48,477 nucleotides of DNA from Mycobacterium sp. 1164966.3 (GTDB lineage Bacteria; Actinomycetota; Actinomycetes; Mycobacteriales; Mycobacteriaceae): contig NZ_LZSG01000048.1 in the NCBI RefSeq assembly GCF_001665395.1, positions 1 through 48,477 on the forward strand, in the 5' to 3' direction. The position numbers and the translations under genes are program-made. Within the stretch, counting starts at the first letter, position 1. The number at the start of each line of letters is the position of its first letter. The notes beneath the pieces are model-generated. The model saw only the letters and a program-made list of their open reading frames with translations. It searched no databases and was not told where the DNA came from. This document shows, piece after piece, positions 1 through 8,463 of the stretch.

Positions 1-900
1 GGGGCTCGCGGAGAGGGGACAGCCGTGAATCCGCTTAAGGCGCTGTGGCTTTCGCCGTGGATGCGTCCACTGGCGCGTCTCCACCACAGCACTGAACATG
101 TGGCGATAGAGCCACCCCACCAGCGGCAGGGCCACCTTCGGCGCGGCCGGCAGACGAAGGCCGATCTTGTCCTGTGAGGTCATCCGCGCGTCGCACCGCA
201 GACCGTGGCGCTGCAGGGTGGCGATGCTGCTCCGCAGTGAGCGGTAAAACGTCTCGTCCTGGCTGAACCGGTGGAAGATCTCAACCCGGTCCGGAAAGTC
301 GAATTGCGTAAAGTACGGCGCTGCAAGGCCACATCGCAGCGCTGCCGCGACGGCGGCGCGGCGCAGCGGACCCTTGGGTAGCCAATGCACGAACGGAGAC
401 CTGAGGTGGCTTTCGACGGGACGCCATTTGGCATCCCAGATATGCAGCCCGCGCGCACCCGGCGCCGAAATACGCGCCACCTCCGCCGCGAACAGGTCAA
501 GATCGGCGACGTGCTCGATGACCTGATCGGACAACACGACATCAAACATGTTGTCCGGGAACGGGTAACTCAAGTCGTCGTTCATCACCTGCAGACGCGC
601 GGGATCGTCACCTCTTCCCGCCAGGTATCGGCGTCCCCGCTCTATGTACTCAGCCGAGATGTCGATTCCGTAGGCGTCCCAGCCCTGGGCGCGCAGCCAT
701 GCGACGGTGTCACCGCGTCCGCACCCGATGTCGATGATGCGCAGCGTATTCCGGCCGCTACACCGATCCGCTACCTGACGAGTCAAGTAGCGCTGCACGT
801 ATTCCTGTGGTGCCCTGGGTGATTCGATGGCGTGGTTCTTGGCGTCCTCAGCGTGCTCGGCGAAATTGGGCAGCGCCTGGTCGTGGCTCAGTACGGTCAT
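1..900 (-). CDS. Class I SAM-dependent methyltransferase, C-terminus off the window
   Basis: Three hundred codons are open from the ATG at 900 down to base 1 with no stop, so the C-terminus lies outside the window. A glycine-rich SAM motif, IDIGCGRGDTVAW (about residues 55-67), is followed by an acidic residue at the end of beta2 (YGIDIS) and by a motif IV-like stretch (FDVVLSDQVIEHV). This is the Methyltransf_11/25 fold. It starts 8 bases after the stop of the upstream methyltransferase, so it is very likely the distal part of the same polysaccharide operon. The acceptor (sugar hydroxyl, carboxyl or other) cannot be read from the sequence. Fold confidence is high; substrate is unknown. Confidence 0.85.
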   Translation of the reverse strand, partial: MTVLSHDQALPNFAEHAEDAKNHAIESPRAPQEYVQRYLTRQVADRCSGRNTLRIIDIGCGRGDTVAWLRAQGWDAYGIDISAEYIERGRRYLAGRGDDPARLQVMNDDLSYPFPDNMFDVVLSDQVIEHVADLDLFAAEVARISAPGARGLHIWDAKWRPVESHLRSPFVHWLPKGPLRRAAVAAALRCGLAAPYFTQFDFPDRVEIFHRFSQDETFYRSLRSSIATLQRHGLRCDARMTSQDKIGLRLPAAPKVALPLVGWLYRHMFSAVVETRQWTHPRRKPQRLKRIHGCPLSASP

Positions 901-908
901 TTGCGGTC

Positions 909-2054
909 TCAATCCAGTATGTCGACTGACCAGCGTCCGTCGAGTTGAGGAAACTTTTGCCGGACCTCGTCATAGAGGTCCGGCAGCGTCAACAGCACCC
1001 GATCTGGATCGGCCGCGATGAGTTGTTCGGGTGAGACGATCACCACGTCGGTGCCCGGTATCCGGCGCCCCTGCTTGGCCGGTGATGCGTCGGCGACGGC
1101 CCGCAACAGTCGGCGATCGACGCCGGCGATGCTGAACAGTGCCACGACGCGTGACCCGGCGCCGTATCCGTAGACCGTGCGCTGGCGGCTTGCCTGCTCC
1201 AGCAGCCAGTCGCGCAGCCGCGCGATGTGATCCTGGGCGGAGCGCTGCAGTCGTTGTACAACGGTCGTGTCCGTGACGCCGAAGGCGCGCTCACGCCGCA
1301 AGATGTCGTTGACGCTGTGGTCGGGTTCGGCCTTGCCATGCACCGCGGCCACCAGCACGGTTCCGCCGTAAAGCCCGAACTCCCACGCTGAGACGATGCT
1401 CATGCCGGTCGCAGCGAGCAACCTCGTTAACGCTGTCAGCGAGTAATAGGCAAAGTGGCCGTGGCGCAACGCGTTCCACTGACCCAGCCGCACGATCGTC
1501 AACAGCGAGTGGAATTGAAGTAGTAGCACCCCGCCGGGGGCGGTCGCCTCCGCTCGTAGCCGGAACGCCGATCGCTGATCCGGATCATGCATGATGCCAA
1601 AGGAATCGAGCACCACATCGGCCGGCCCGGACACGCACTCCGAGTAACCACGCTGGAGCAGCAGCGGTAGCCACGTCCCGCCGTGTGGGCTACCGAATTC
1701 GCGAACGGTGCTGCCGCGCAGCCAGCCCCCCGTCGACACTCGCTGTATCGCATCGACGGCCTGGTCACGCAAGGCCTGCGGCTCGACACCGCGCGGTTCG
1801 GCGGTCTCGGTGTCGTCATCGGCGAGTTGGGCCAGGCCGCAATGAACGCACAGATCCATCGCGAGCGGATATGACGCCTCCTCTGCGGTCACCGGTTCGC
1901 CGGCCGGAGGGAAATGGTCCGCCGCCGGCACCTTTCCCAGATCGAGCACCCGATCAAGGTCGGGGCGGCCACACCCTCGGCAGATGGTCATGGTGCCATC
2001 GCAATCCGCGCCTTGAGCGGCTCTCCGCTGTGCTGACAACGCATTCGGAGTCAT
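909..2054 (-). CDS. Sugar C-methyltransferase-like protein with degraded SAM motif
   Basis: This 381-residue protein has the three-part layout of the NovU/TylCIII sugar C-methyltransferases. An N-terminal zinc-binding module comes first (CRGCG near the start, then CVHCG about 50 residues later). A central methyltransferase-like region and a C-terminal Rossmann-like domain (VYGYGAGSRVVALFS) follow. It is clearly related to its upstream neighbour. In the central region, where the neighbour has EVASNDGYLLQ, this protein reads EFGSPHGGTWLPL, so the SAM-binding loop is altered and catalysis is doubtful. The start is the ATG at 2054, because it overlaps the upstream stop as ATGA; longer frames upstream only shadow the neighbour. 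It may be a partner or a divergent enzyme of the neighbouring methyltransferase. Confidence 0.8.
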   Translation of the reverse strand: MTPNALSAQRRAAQGADCDGTMTICRGCGRPDLDRVLDLGKVPAADHFPPAGEPVTAEEASYPLAMDLCVHCGLAQLADDDTETAEPRGVEPQALRDQAVDAIQRVSTGGWLRGSTVREFGSPHGGTWLPLLLQRGYSECVSGPADVVLDSFGIMHDPDQRSAFRLRAEATAPGGVLLLQFHSLLTIVRLGQWNALRHGHFAYYSLTALTRLLAATGMSIVSAWEFGLYGGTVLVAAVHGKAEPDHSVNDILRRERAFGVTDTTVVQRLQRSAQDHIARLRDWLLEQASRQRTVYGYGAGSRVVALFSIAGVDRRLLRAVADASPAKQGRRIPGTDVVIVSPEQLIAADPDRVLLTLPDLYDEVRQKFPQLDGRWSVDILD

Positions 2055-3415
2055 GGTTGTCGCGCCGGGTGCAATGTCGGGAGCGGGAAAACCAGCTGGC
2101 CGCCCCACTGGGAGATGTAGTCGAGTTGCTGGGTCAGTTCGGTTTCGAGGTTCCATGGCAGCGCCACGACCACGTCCGGGCGGTCGCTGGCGATGCGCTC
2201 TGGTTCGTATATCGGGATGCGCGTGCCCGGTGTGAACCGACCATGCTTGTACGGATTGCGGTCGACGGTGTACTCCATCAGATCGCTGCGAATCCCGCAG
2301 TAGTTCAGCAATGTGTTGCCCTTGCCGGGCGCGCCGTACCCGACGACGCGCTTGCCTTCGGCGCGACACTGCAACAAGAACCGCAACAATGCGTGGCGGG
2401 TCGCCTCGGTCTGTGCACGCAGTTGCAGATAACCATCGACGCGATGCAGGCCGGCCGCATCCTCGGCGCGCAGCACCTTCTCCACCCGGTCGGTCGGTGG
2501 TCCGGCGAATTCGGCGGACCGGGCCCACACCCGGATGGATCCGCCGTGTGTCGGCAGGAGCTCGACATCCACGACGGCCAGTCCGGCCGTGGCGAGTGCG
2601 TTGATCGCCGAGAAGAGCGTGTAGTACTGAAAGTGTTCGTGATAGATCGTGTCGAACTGTGCGAATTTCACCAGATGCAGCGCGTGGTGGACCTCGATGC
2701 TCAGCCAGCCGTCGTCGGCGAGCAGGCGGCGCAGCGAACGCGTGAAGCCGCGCAGATCGGGGATGTGCGCGTAGACGTTGTTGGCGACGACCAAGTCTGC
2801 CGGGCCGTGTTCTTCGCGAATGGCCTGAGCGATCTGCTCATCCAGAAACGCTGACACGGTGGGCACACCGCGCTCCCGTGCGGCCCCCCCGACATTCAGC
2901 GACGGCTCGATGCCCAGGCACGGCACACCCGCTGCGACGACGTGTTGCAACAGGTAGCCGTCATTGCTGGCGACCTCCACCACGAACGACTCGGGACCCA
3001 GGTTCAGGCGTCGTACCGCGTCTCCCACGTAGCTCTTGGCATGCTGCACCCAGCTATCGGAAAACGAAGCGAAATAGGCATATTCGTTGAACGTGTCCTC
3101 CGGCGTGATGAGCGCCGGTATCTGCAACAGCAGACAGTCCTCGCACACCCGCAGGTGCAGCGGAAAAGTGGGTTCCGGTAGATCGAGCTCCTCGGCGGTG
3201 AGGAACTTCTCGCAGGGCGGAGTCGCGCCAAGGTCCAACACACTGAACAATCGATCGGAATCGCATAAGCGGCATATCATTCCACTCTCGATTCGTGGCG
3301 CGCGGCTGGACATTGCGTCCGGCACGGCACCGCCGACCGGCCTCGACGGCGAAGGACGAGGCCGACGGCCACGCCTGGTGCTCAACGGGTTAGACAGCTT
3401 GACAGGCAAAGTCAC
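2051..3415 (-). CDS. Sugar C-methyltransferase (NovU/TylCIII-like)
   Basis: This 454-residue protein begins at a GTG that overlaps the upstream stop as GTGA. After a basic, probably unstructured 45-residue leader comes a zinc-binding module (CRLCDSDRLF, then CEDCLLLQ), as in Methyltransf_13. A canonical SAM site follows (VVEVASNDGYLLQ), and then the C-terminal Methyltransf_14 domain (VVGYGAPGKGNTLLNYCGI, TPGTRIPI). Characterised members add a methyl group to C-3 of an NDP-4-keto-6-deoxy sugar to make branched-chain deoxysugars. That chemistry fits the epimerase and SDR genes in this operon. The second in-frame ATG (MICRLC), just before the zinc module, is an alternative start. Family assignment is firm; the exact sugar is inferred. 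Confidence 0.87.
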   Translation of the reverse strand: MTLPVKLSNPLSTRRGRRPRPSPSRPVGGAVPDAMSSRAPRIESGMICRLCDSDRLFSVLDLGATPPCEKFLTAEELDLPEPTFPLHLRVCEDCLLLQIPALITPEDTFNEYAYFASFSDSWVQHAKSYVGDAVRRLNLGPESFVVEVASNDGYLLQHVVAAGVPCLGIEPSLNVGGAARERGVPTVSAFLDEQIAQAIREEHGPADLVVANNVYAHIPDLRGFTRSLRRLLADDGWLSIEVHHALHLVKFAQFDTIYHEHFQYYTLFSAINALATAGLAVVDVELLPTHGGSIRVWARSAEFAGPPTDRVEKVLRAEDAAGLHRVDGYLQLRAQTEATRHALLRFLLQCRAEGKRVVGYGAPGKGNTLLNYCGIRSDLMEYTVDRNPYKHGRFTPGTRIPIYEPERIASDRPDVVVALPWNLETELTQQLDYISQWGGQLVFPLPTLHPARQP

Positions 3416-4899
3416 GCCTCCTTTGTTGCCGACGACGCCGACGATGTAGCTGCCAGTGCCGCGCCGGCGTCCCGGCTCGGATTCGCGTCGAAAGTGGTTG
3501 CCGGACTACGCATCTGCTGCTGCGCCAATCGCCGGGTGCTGTTGTAGATCAGCTCGCCGAGGCCGTTCTGGTACAGCCAGAGACTGTTCTGCTGGCCGGC
3601 GAAGGACGCTTCGCCGGCCATGGCGCCCCAGGGCACGAAACCGCTGCCCAACCCCACCCCGAACACGCCGGGGACGGGTGTGCCGTCGGCCGCGAGCAGC
3701 CGCGCGTCAGCCCTGACCGCGGGGCCGGTGCTCGCCAATCTCACCGGATGGCCGTCCGCGTCGTAGATCGGGATGGTCGCCAGGCGATATCCGAGGGCCG
3801 GAACGATCAGGTCTGCGTTATCGAGCAGTCCCTTCAGCTCGGCACGCGTCAGGCTGTTGATGGGCATGGTGACGGCGCGTTCGTCCCGCTCGGCCCCCGG
3901 TTTTCCGTGGATACGCCGCCATACTTCACGACCGTCGCCCTGCAACCCGCCGAGCCGGTGCACGCGACCGGTGACCTGGCAGACATCGCTTTCGGAGAAC
4001 TCATAGCGATCGGCCCAGGCCGCGCCACGCGACACATACGTCGGGCGCGGTTCGCTGCGATGAAGAATGTGCACGCTGCGCGGGCCGAAACGCAGCCCCG
4101 GGACCTGTTCCAGCAGCATCCATGCCGATGAAAAGGCGCTGTGCGCCCCGCCCACAATGACCACGCGAGGCTCGCGGTTGATTCGGGCGAGCCGTCGCCC
4201 CACCTCCTGTGCGCCGCCGCGCGTCAGCAGCCGGTGGCTGGCCAAGATCTTGCTCCGCCAGTCCCCGAGACACAGGCCGGTGCCGAGTTCGACGCCGCTC
4301 CACGAGGTGATCGGACGCCCGCCCAGCGCGACGACGGCACTGGCGGCGCGGATGACGCTACGTCGCCCACCTTGGGTCGCGATCAGGATGGCAACCGGCC
4401 CGCCGCGTTCCTGCCGGATTGCCAGCGCGGTTGCACCGGTGAAGGCACGGCTGTTCGGATGCCGGGCGAACTCGGACAAGATGGCTGAACCCACGCACCG
4501 CTCGAAACGGTTGACCAGCCGAAGCGTTGGCCGGCCCTCGCGCCAGCGTTCCAATTCGGTCGTCACCGGATCTGCCCGTACCCCGGTCAGCGCGGCCTCG
4601 CAGTGCGGCCCGTCGAGGCATTCCAGGAACGATGTGCCCCGCGAGTCCGCGTTCAGTGGGTACTGGCCGAGTGCACCGCCCAGCTGGCCGGTTTGTTCGA
4701 CCAGTGCGACTCCGCTGTCGAGCCATGTCCCCAGCCGGCCGTGCCGCGCCGCCCAGACGAGCGACCCGGTCCCGGCCGGCCCACCGCCCAGGATCACCGT
4801 TTCATACATCGGCGACTCGTCGGCGGCCGTCGGGTTGCGGCGCTCGTCGCGGCGGGCTCGTCCGGAAAGCGTTGTCTTCCAGCCCGATCCGATGTTCAT
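3412..4899 (-). CDS. FAD/NAD(P)-binding oxidoreductase of the polysaccharide locus
   Basis: This 495-residue flavoprotein has an FAD-binding GGGPAGTGS loop at about residues 38-46 and a second dinucleotide loop, VIVGGAHSAFSSAW, near residue 255. Two such loops are typical of two-Rossmann flavoproteins such as class B monooxygenases and pyridine nucleotide-disulphide reductases. There is no CxxxxC redox pair next to the FAD loop, so a disulphide reductase is unlikely. The start at 4899 is preceded by GAGAGG at a 6-base distance; MYETVILGG at 4809 is an alternative. Its stop overlaps the start of the C-methyltransferase. A flavin oxidoreductase here suggests oxidation of a sugar or its nitrogen, but the substrate is not readable. 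Confidence 0.75.
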   Translation of the reverse strand: MNIGSGWKTTLSGRARRDERRNPTAADESPMYETVILGGGPAGTGSLVWAARHGRLGTWLDSGVALVEQTGQLGGALGQYPLNADSRGTSFLECLDGPHCEAALTGVRADPVTTELERWREGRPTLRLVNRFERCVGSAILSEFARHPNSRAFTGATALAIRQERGGPVAILIATQGGRRSVIRAASAVVALGGRPITSWSGVELGTGLCLGDWRSKILASHRLLTRGGAQEVGRRLARINREPRVVIVGGAHSAFSSAWMLLEQVPGLRFGPRSVHILHRSEPRPTYVSRGAAWADRYEFSESDVCQVTGRVHRLGGLQGDGREVWRRIHGKPGAERDERAVTMPINSLTRAELKGLLDNADLIVPALGYRLATIPIYDADGHPVRLASTGPAVRADARLLAADGTPVPGVFGVGLGSGFVPWGAMAGEASFAGQQNSLWLYQNGLGELIYNSTRRLAQQQMRSPATTFDANPSRDAGAALAATSSASSATKEA

Positions 4900-4924
4900 G
4901 ATGCACCTCTCGTCAGCGCGCCGG

Positions 4925-6952
4925 TCATAGCACCTCGTTGATCGCGTCGATGTAGGCCTCAGCCATCGCTTCCACGGTGTAGTGCTTGCTGATTCGCTCG
5001 AAGCCGCGCCGCCCGACCGACGGCAACGCATCGGGCTCGGCAAGGATTTCGGCCAGCCGCTCCCGCCATCCCGCCACCGAGATGTCCTCCACGAGGAACC
5101 CCGCCGCGCCGAAATCGAGCATTTCCGGCACCGCACACACCGCCGACGACACCACTGGTACGGCGCGGGCCATCGCTTCGAGGATCACCAGCGGGAAGGT
5201 CTCGCAACGGCTTGGCATGCAGAGCAGGTCGGCGTCGGCGAGCGCGGGTCCCGGGCCGTCCGACCATCCGCGCCAGTGCACCCTGTCGCGCAGCCCTTCG
5301 GGGGTGCGGGCCTCCAGCTTCTCGCGATCGGGTCCGTCACCGAATATGGAGAGCCGCCAGGGCAATTCGGCCAGCCCACCGAGGGCCTCTATCAGCAGAT
5401 GTGGGTTCTTGAACTCCTCGATCCGGGACAGCATCACCAGGTGCAGCGCATCACCGGCCGTACGGGCCCTGGGCGCAGCGGGCGGCCCGGGTACCACCAC
5501 GCCGTTGGGCGCCACGAAGTGGCGGCGCGTCAGCCGATGGTGTTCGGCCAGCATGTCCCAGTGTCGTTGCGCCAGCATGACGAAACCGTCGGCGCGGTTC
5601 ATTGCGGCCACCAGTGCCCGCGAGTAGATCGGCATGTCCGGATGAGTGTGCGGGGCCACCAGCCAGCGCCGGTGGGCGCCCGACGCCCGCCACACCGTGG
5701 CAAATCCCGTCTCGGTGTTGGTGTCTCCGCTGATCACCACCGCCGGACCGGGGGGCAAGTCCACGTGCGGTGCCCACCACGGCTGGCGCACTACGCGCAC
5801 ATTGTGTGGGATCTCCTTGATCAGCGGACCGAAGCGCTGCACACAGGCGATGGTGACCGGGTAGCCACGGCGCGCCAATTCCGTTGCCAGCACCGACTTC
5901 TGCCGCTCGGCGCCGCCGTAGACCAGCCGGTTGGTGGTGATCACGATCGCCGGTAGGTCGGTGCGCTGTCTGGTGCGCGTCTCGGCGCGGGCGATGCGCT
6001 TCGACCGCTGGACACGGTCCAAAAGCGTTGTGCCGGCAAGGTAGATGTCTGCGTGGTGAACGGTGGCCTGGCGTTCGAGCATCAGCGCGGTGTTGGCACG
6101 CAGCAAGTCCCGGTTCCGTCGGCGCTCGTCGGCCGAAACCTTACCGCCGTGCACCGAATCGGGCCCCTTTAGGTCAGGAACGTCGTCTGCGGGCGACGCA
6201 TTGCCGTGATCGACCGCAAGCTCGTCGGCCAGCACCACGCGCCAGCCCGCCGCGCGGGCGCGCGTCTGCCAGTCGACGTCTTCGCCGTAAAGGAAGAACT
6301 CCTCGTCGAAGACGCCCACGGAGTCCCAGGCCACACGGCTGATCGCCAAACAGGCGCCGGCGATGTATCCGTCGATCTCCTGCGATTCGGTGGGCTGTCG
6401 GGCATAGAGCTGCGAAACCGGTGTGCCGCGCAACCTGTCCGAATAGCCGCTGGCCGCCACCAGCGCACGGATCAGCTTGGTGCGTCGGCGCGCGACGTCC
6501 CACGTCACCCGGCGCGGGGCGGCCGCGTCACGCATCGTCGGCGATACGGCGGCCACTCCGGGTTGTTGCAGCAACTCCCTGGTGCGGGTCAGCGGACCGC
6601 GCAGTCGGCTGTCCGCATTCATCATCAGCAGATCGGTGTCCGGTGGTGTGTGCTCCACCAGCGCGTTGAAGGCCGCGGCGAAGCCAAGATTCACCGGCCC
6701 CAGCACCCAATGCACATGCGGGTGGCGGGCAGCCAGTTCCTGACGACCGGGGTAGCCGTCACCGCTGTTCTCGTAGACGTAGACCGGCAGGCCGGGTAGC
6801 TGCTCGGCGACACTGGCGAGGCATTGCTCCACCAGATCGTGGCTCTTGTACGTCACGATCAGCACGGCCAAGGGCCGCTGCGACATCGGGGTGCCCAGGG
6901 GTTCGGCGGGGCCGCCGTAGTCCGCGTGCGTCCGGCACATTTCCGTTGTCAT
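4925..6952 (-). CDS. Bifunctional glycosyltransferase, GT2-GT4 fusion
   Basis: One 675-residue chain carries two glycosyltransferases. Residues from about 30 to 290 are GT2 (GT-A fold): VLIVTYKSHDLVEQCLASV at the start, VNLGFAAAFN, the acidic metal site MNADSR, and EDVDWQTRARAAGW of rhamnosyltransferase-like enzymes. Residues from about 340 to the end are GT4 (GT-B fold): NRLVYGGAERQ, VAPNGV, LSRIEEFKNPHLLIEAL and the donor-binding E-x7-E region SRCETFPLVILEAMA. The ATG at 6952 overlaps the flippase stop as ATGA, which fixes the start. Two domains in one chain imply two successive sugar additions to the same lipid-linked acceptor. No membrane segments are seen, so it should act at the cytoplasmic face. 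Confidence 0.88.
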   Translation of the reverse strand: MTTEMCRTHADYGGPAEPLGTPMSQRPLAVLIVTYKSHDLVEQCLASVAEQLPGLPVYVYENSGDGYPGRQELAARHPHVHWVLGPVNLGFAAAFNALVEHTPPDTDLLMMNADSRLRGPLTRTRELLQQPGVAAVSPTMRDAAAPRRVTWDVARRRTKLIRALVAASGYSDRLRGTPVSQLYARQPTESQEIDGYIAGACLAISRVAWDSVGVFDEEFFLYGEDVDWQTRARAAGWRVVLADELAVDHGNASPADDVPDLKGPDSVHGGKVSADERRRNRDLLRANTALMLERQATVHHADIYLAGTTLLDRVQRSKRIARAETRTRQRTDLPAIVITTNRLVYGGAERQKSVLATELARRGYPVTIACVQRFGPLIKEIPHNVRVVRQPWWAPHVDLPPGPAVVISGDTNTETGFATVWRASGAHRRWLVAPHTHPDMPIYSRALVAAMNRADGFVMLAQRHWDMLAEHHRLTRRHFVAPNGVVVPGPPAAPRARTAGDALHLVMLSRIEEFKNPHLLIEALGGLAELPWRLSIFGDGPDREKLEARTPEGLRDRVHWRGWSDGPGPALADADLLCMPSRCETFPLVILEAMARAVPVVSSAVCAVPEMLDFGAAGFLVEDISVAGWRERLAEILAEPDALPSVGRRGFERISKHYTVEAMAEAYIDAINEVL

Positions 6953-8451
6953 GTCACCACCTGCTTCCGATAGAGCGAGCTCAGCGTCGACCAGTTCACG
7001 GGGCCGATCGCGAGGCTGACGATCAGATATGCGGCGGCGGCACCGGCCAGCGTCAGAACCACGTGCTGTCCCGAAAGCAGCAGTGCCGCAACGACACTGA
7101 CCGACGTCGGGATCAGCGTCCGCAGTAGGAACAGGCCCGGGCCGCGGTAGTCGCACTCACGACGCAGCCGCCAGCCGGCCAGCACCAAACCGAACAACTC
7201 GGTGCACACCAACGCGATTCCGGCGCCGACAGCGCCGAATCGGCCGTCCAGAGCCAGGTTCAGCGCGATGTTGAGGGCCAATGCCACCAGGAACAGCCGG
7301 AAGAAGAAGCGCTGCTGATGGCTGGCGAACAGACCCTGACCCAGGGTGGCGGAGACGAATCGCAGTGCGACCGCGATGAACAGCAACCCCAGGGTAGGCG
7401 TTCCGCGACCGACGTATGCCGCGTCGCCGAATAGTCCGATGAGAGGTCCGGCCAGCAGCGCGCCGACGACCGCAACCGGGATGGCCACGAAATACATCAG
7501 TTCGACGCTGCGGCGCAGGAAGCGGGCGAAAGCCGCCACGTCGCGGGAGAACAGGGTGGTGGCCGTCGCCAAGGTGGACTTGAGGAAGAAGGTCGACAAC
7601 GCCTCGGTGTTGAACGCGATCGTGTAGGCCAGCCCGTACACGCCGACCTCGGCGGGACTGCTCACCAGGGACAGGATCACGCCGTCGGTGCGCCAGTAGA
7701 GGATCCCTACCACCATCACACCCATCAGCGGGAGGCTCTCCCGCAGTAGGTCTTTCGCTTCCTGCGGGGCGAAGGCGGGGCGCAGCGAGATGTGCTGGGC
7801 CGCGGCCGTGCCCTGGATCAACAATTGCAGCAGGGGCGGGAGGAGCTGGGCGACCGCGAACCAGATGACATCTGCTCGCTGCGTCACCAGCCAGGTGACC
7901 ACCGCCAGCGTGGCCAGCCGGCCCGCGATGTCGGAGAACGCCACCGCGGAGAACCGGACGGTGGACAAGAACACCGGCTCGAACCGCGTCTTCATGGTCA
8001 GCATCAACAGCTGTCCGGACAACACCACCAGCATGACCCGCACGTCGGCGTCCCGATAGATCAGCAACCCGCACAGCGCCGCAACGGTCGCCAGCGGCAC
8101 GCAATAGACCAGCGACAGGCCGCTGTTGACCCGTACCAGCCGCTCGAGATCACCTCTGCCGGAGGTCACGCGGCGCACGATGACGGTGCCGATTCCCAGA
8201 TCCGCCAGACTGGTCCACATGCCGATGAAGGCGACCGCGATGGTGAGCTGTCCGTAACGGCCGGGGCCCAGGTAGCGGGCGGTCATCGCCACCGAAATCA
8301 CCGAGGCCAGCATTCCCAGTGCGCGGCAGATCATTTGGACTATGACTGCGTGCGCGATCCGTCCCGCCTGCACCTCGGCGGGTCCGGTCACAGCGGACGA
8401 ATCGGACCCGACGGCCCTATCGGGTTGAGCCTCGGTTACCGGCTTACTCAT
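6949..8451 (-). CDS. Wzx-type polysaccharide/oligosaccharide flippase
   Basis: This 500-residue protein is almost wholly hydrophobic, with about a dozen membrane helices. It carries the N-terminal signature of the MOP/polysaccharide_synt family (ARYLGPGRYGQLTIAVAFIG, then a central YGLAYTIAFNTEA). Members move undecaprenyl- or decaprenyl-linked oligosaccharides across the cytoplasmic membrane. In the operon it lies between the priming sugar transferase and the GT2-GT4 fusion. That order is typical of Wzx-dependent assembly, although no Wzy polymerase is present in the window. The first about 30 residues are hydrophilic and precede the first helix. Start ATG at 8451; the preceding gene ends 12 bases away. 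Confidence 0.87.
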   Translation of the reverse strand: MSKPVTEAQPDRAVGSDSSAVTGPAEVQAGRIAHAVIVQMICRALGMLASVISVAMTARYLGPGRYGQLTIAVAFIGMWTSLADLGIGTVIVRRVTSGRGDLERLVRVNSGLSLVYCVPLATVAALCGLLIYRDADVRVMLVVLSGQLLMLTMKTRFEPVFLSTVRFSAVAFSDIAGRLATLAVVTWLVTQRADVIWFAVAQLLPPLLQLLIQGTAAAQHISLRPAFAPQEAKDLLRESLPLMGVMVVGILYWRTDGVILSLVSSPAEVGVYGLAYTIAFNTEALSTFFLKSTLATATTLFSRDVAAFARFLRRSVELMYFVAIPVAVVGALLAGPLIGLFGDAAYVGRGTPTLGLLFIAVALRFVSATLGQGLFASHQQRFFFRLFLVALALNIALNLALDGRFGAVGAGIALVCTELFGLVLAGWRLRRECDYRGPGLFLLRTLIPTSVSVVAALLLSGQHVVLTLAGAAAAYLIVSLAIGPVNWSTLSSLYRKQVVT

Positions 8452-8463
8452 GGCGGCCCACCA

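Noticed and set aside
2055..2528. Extension of the second methyltransferase upstream of 2054
   Set aside because: It overlaps the neighbouring methyltransferase in another frame, and the ATGA junction marks the true start.
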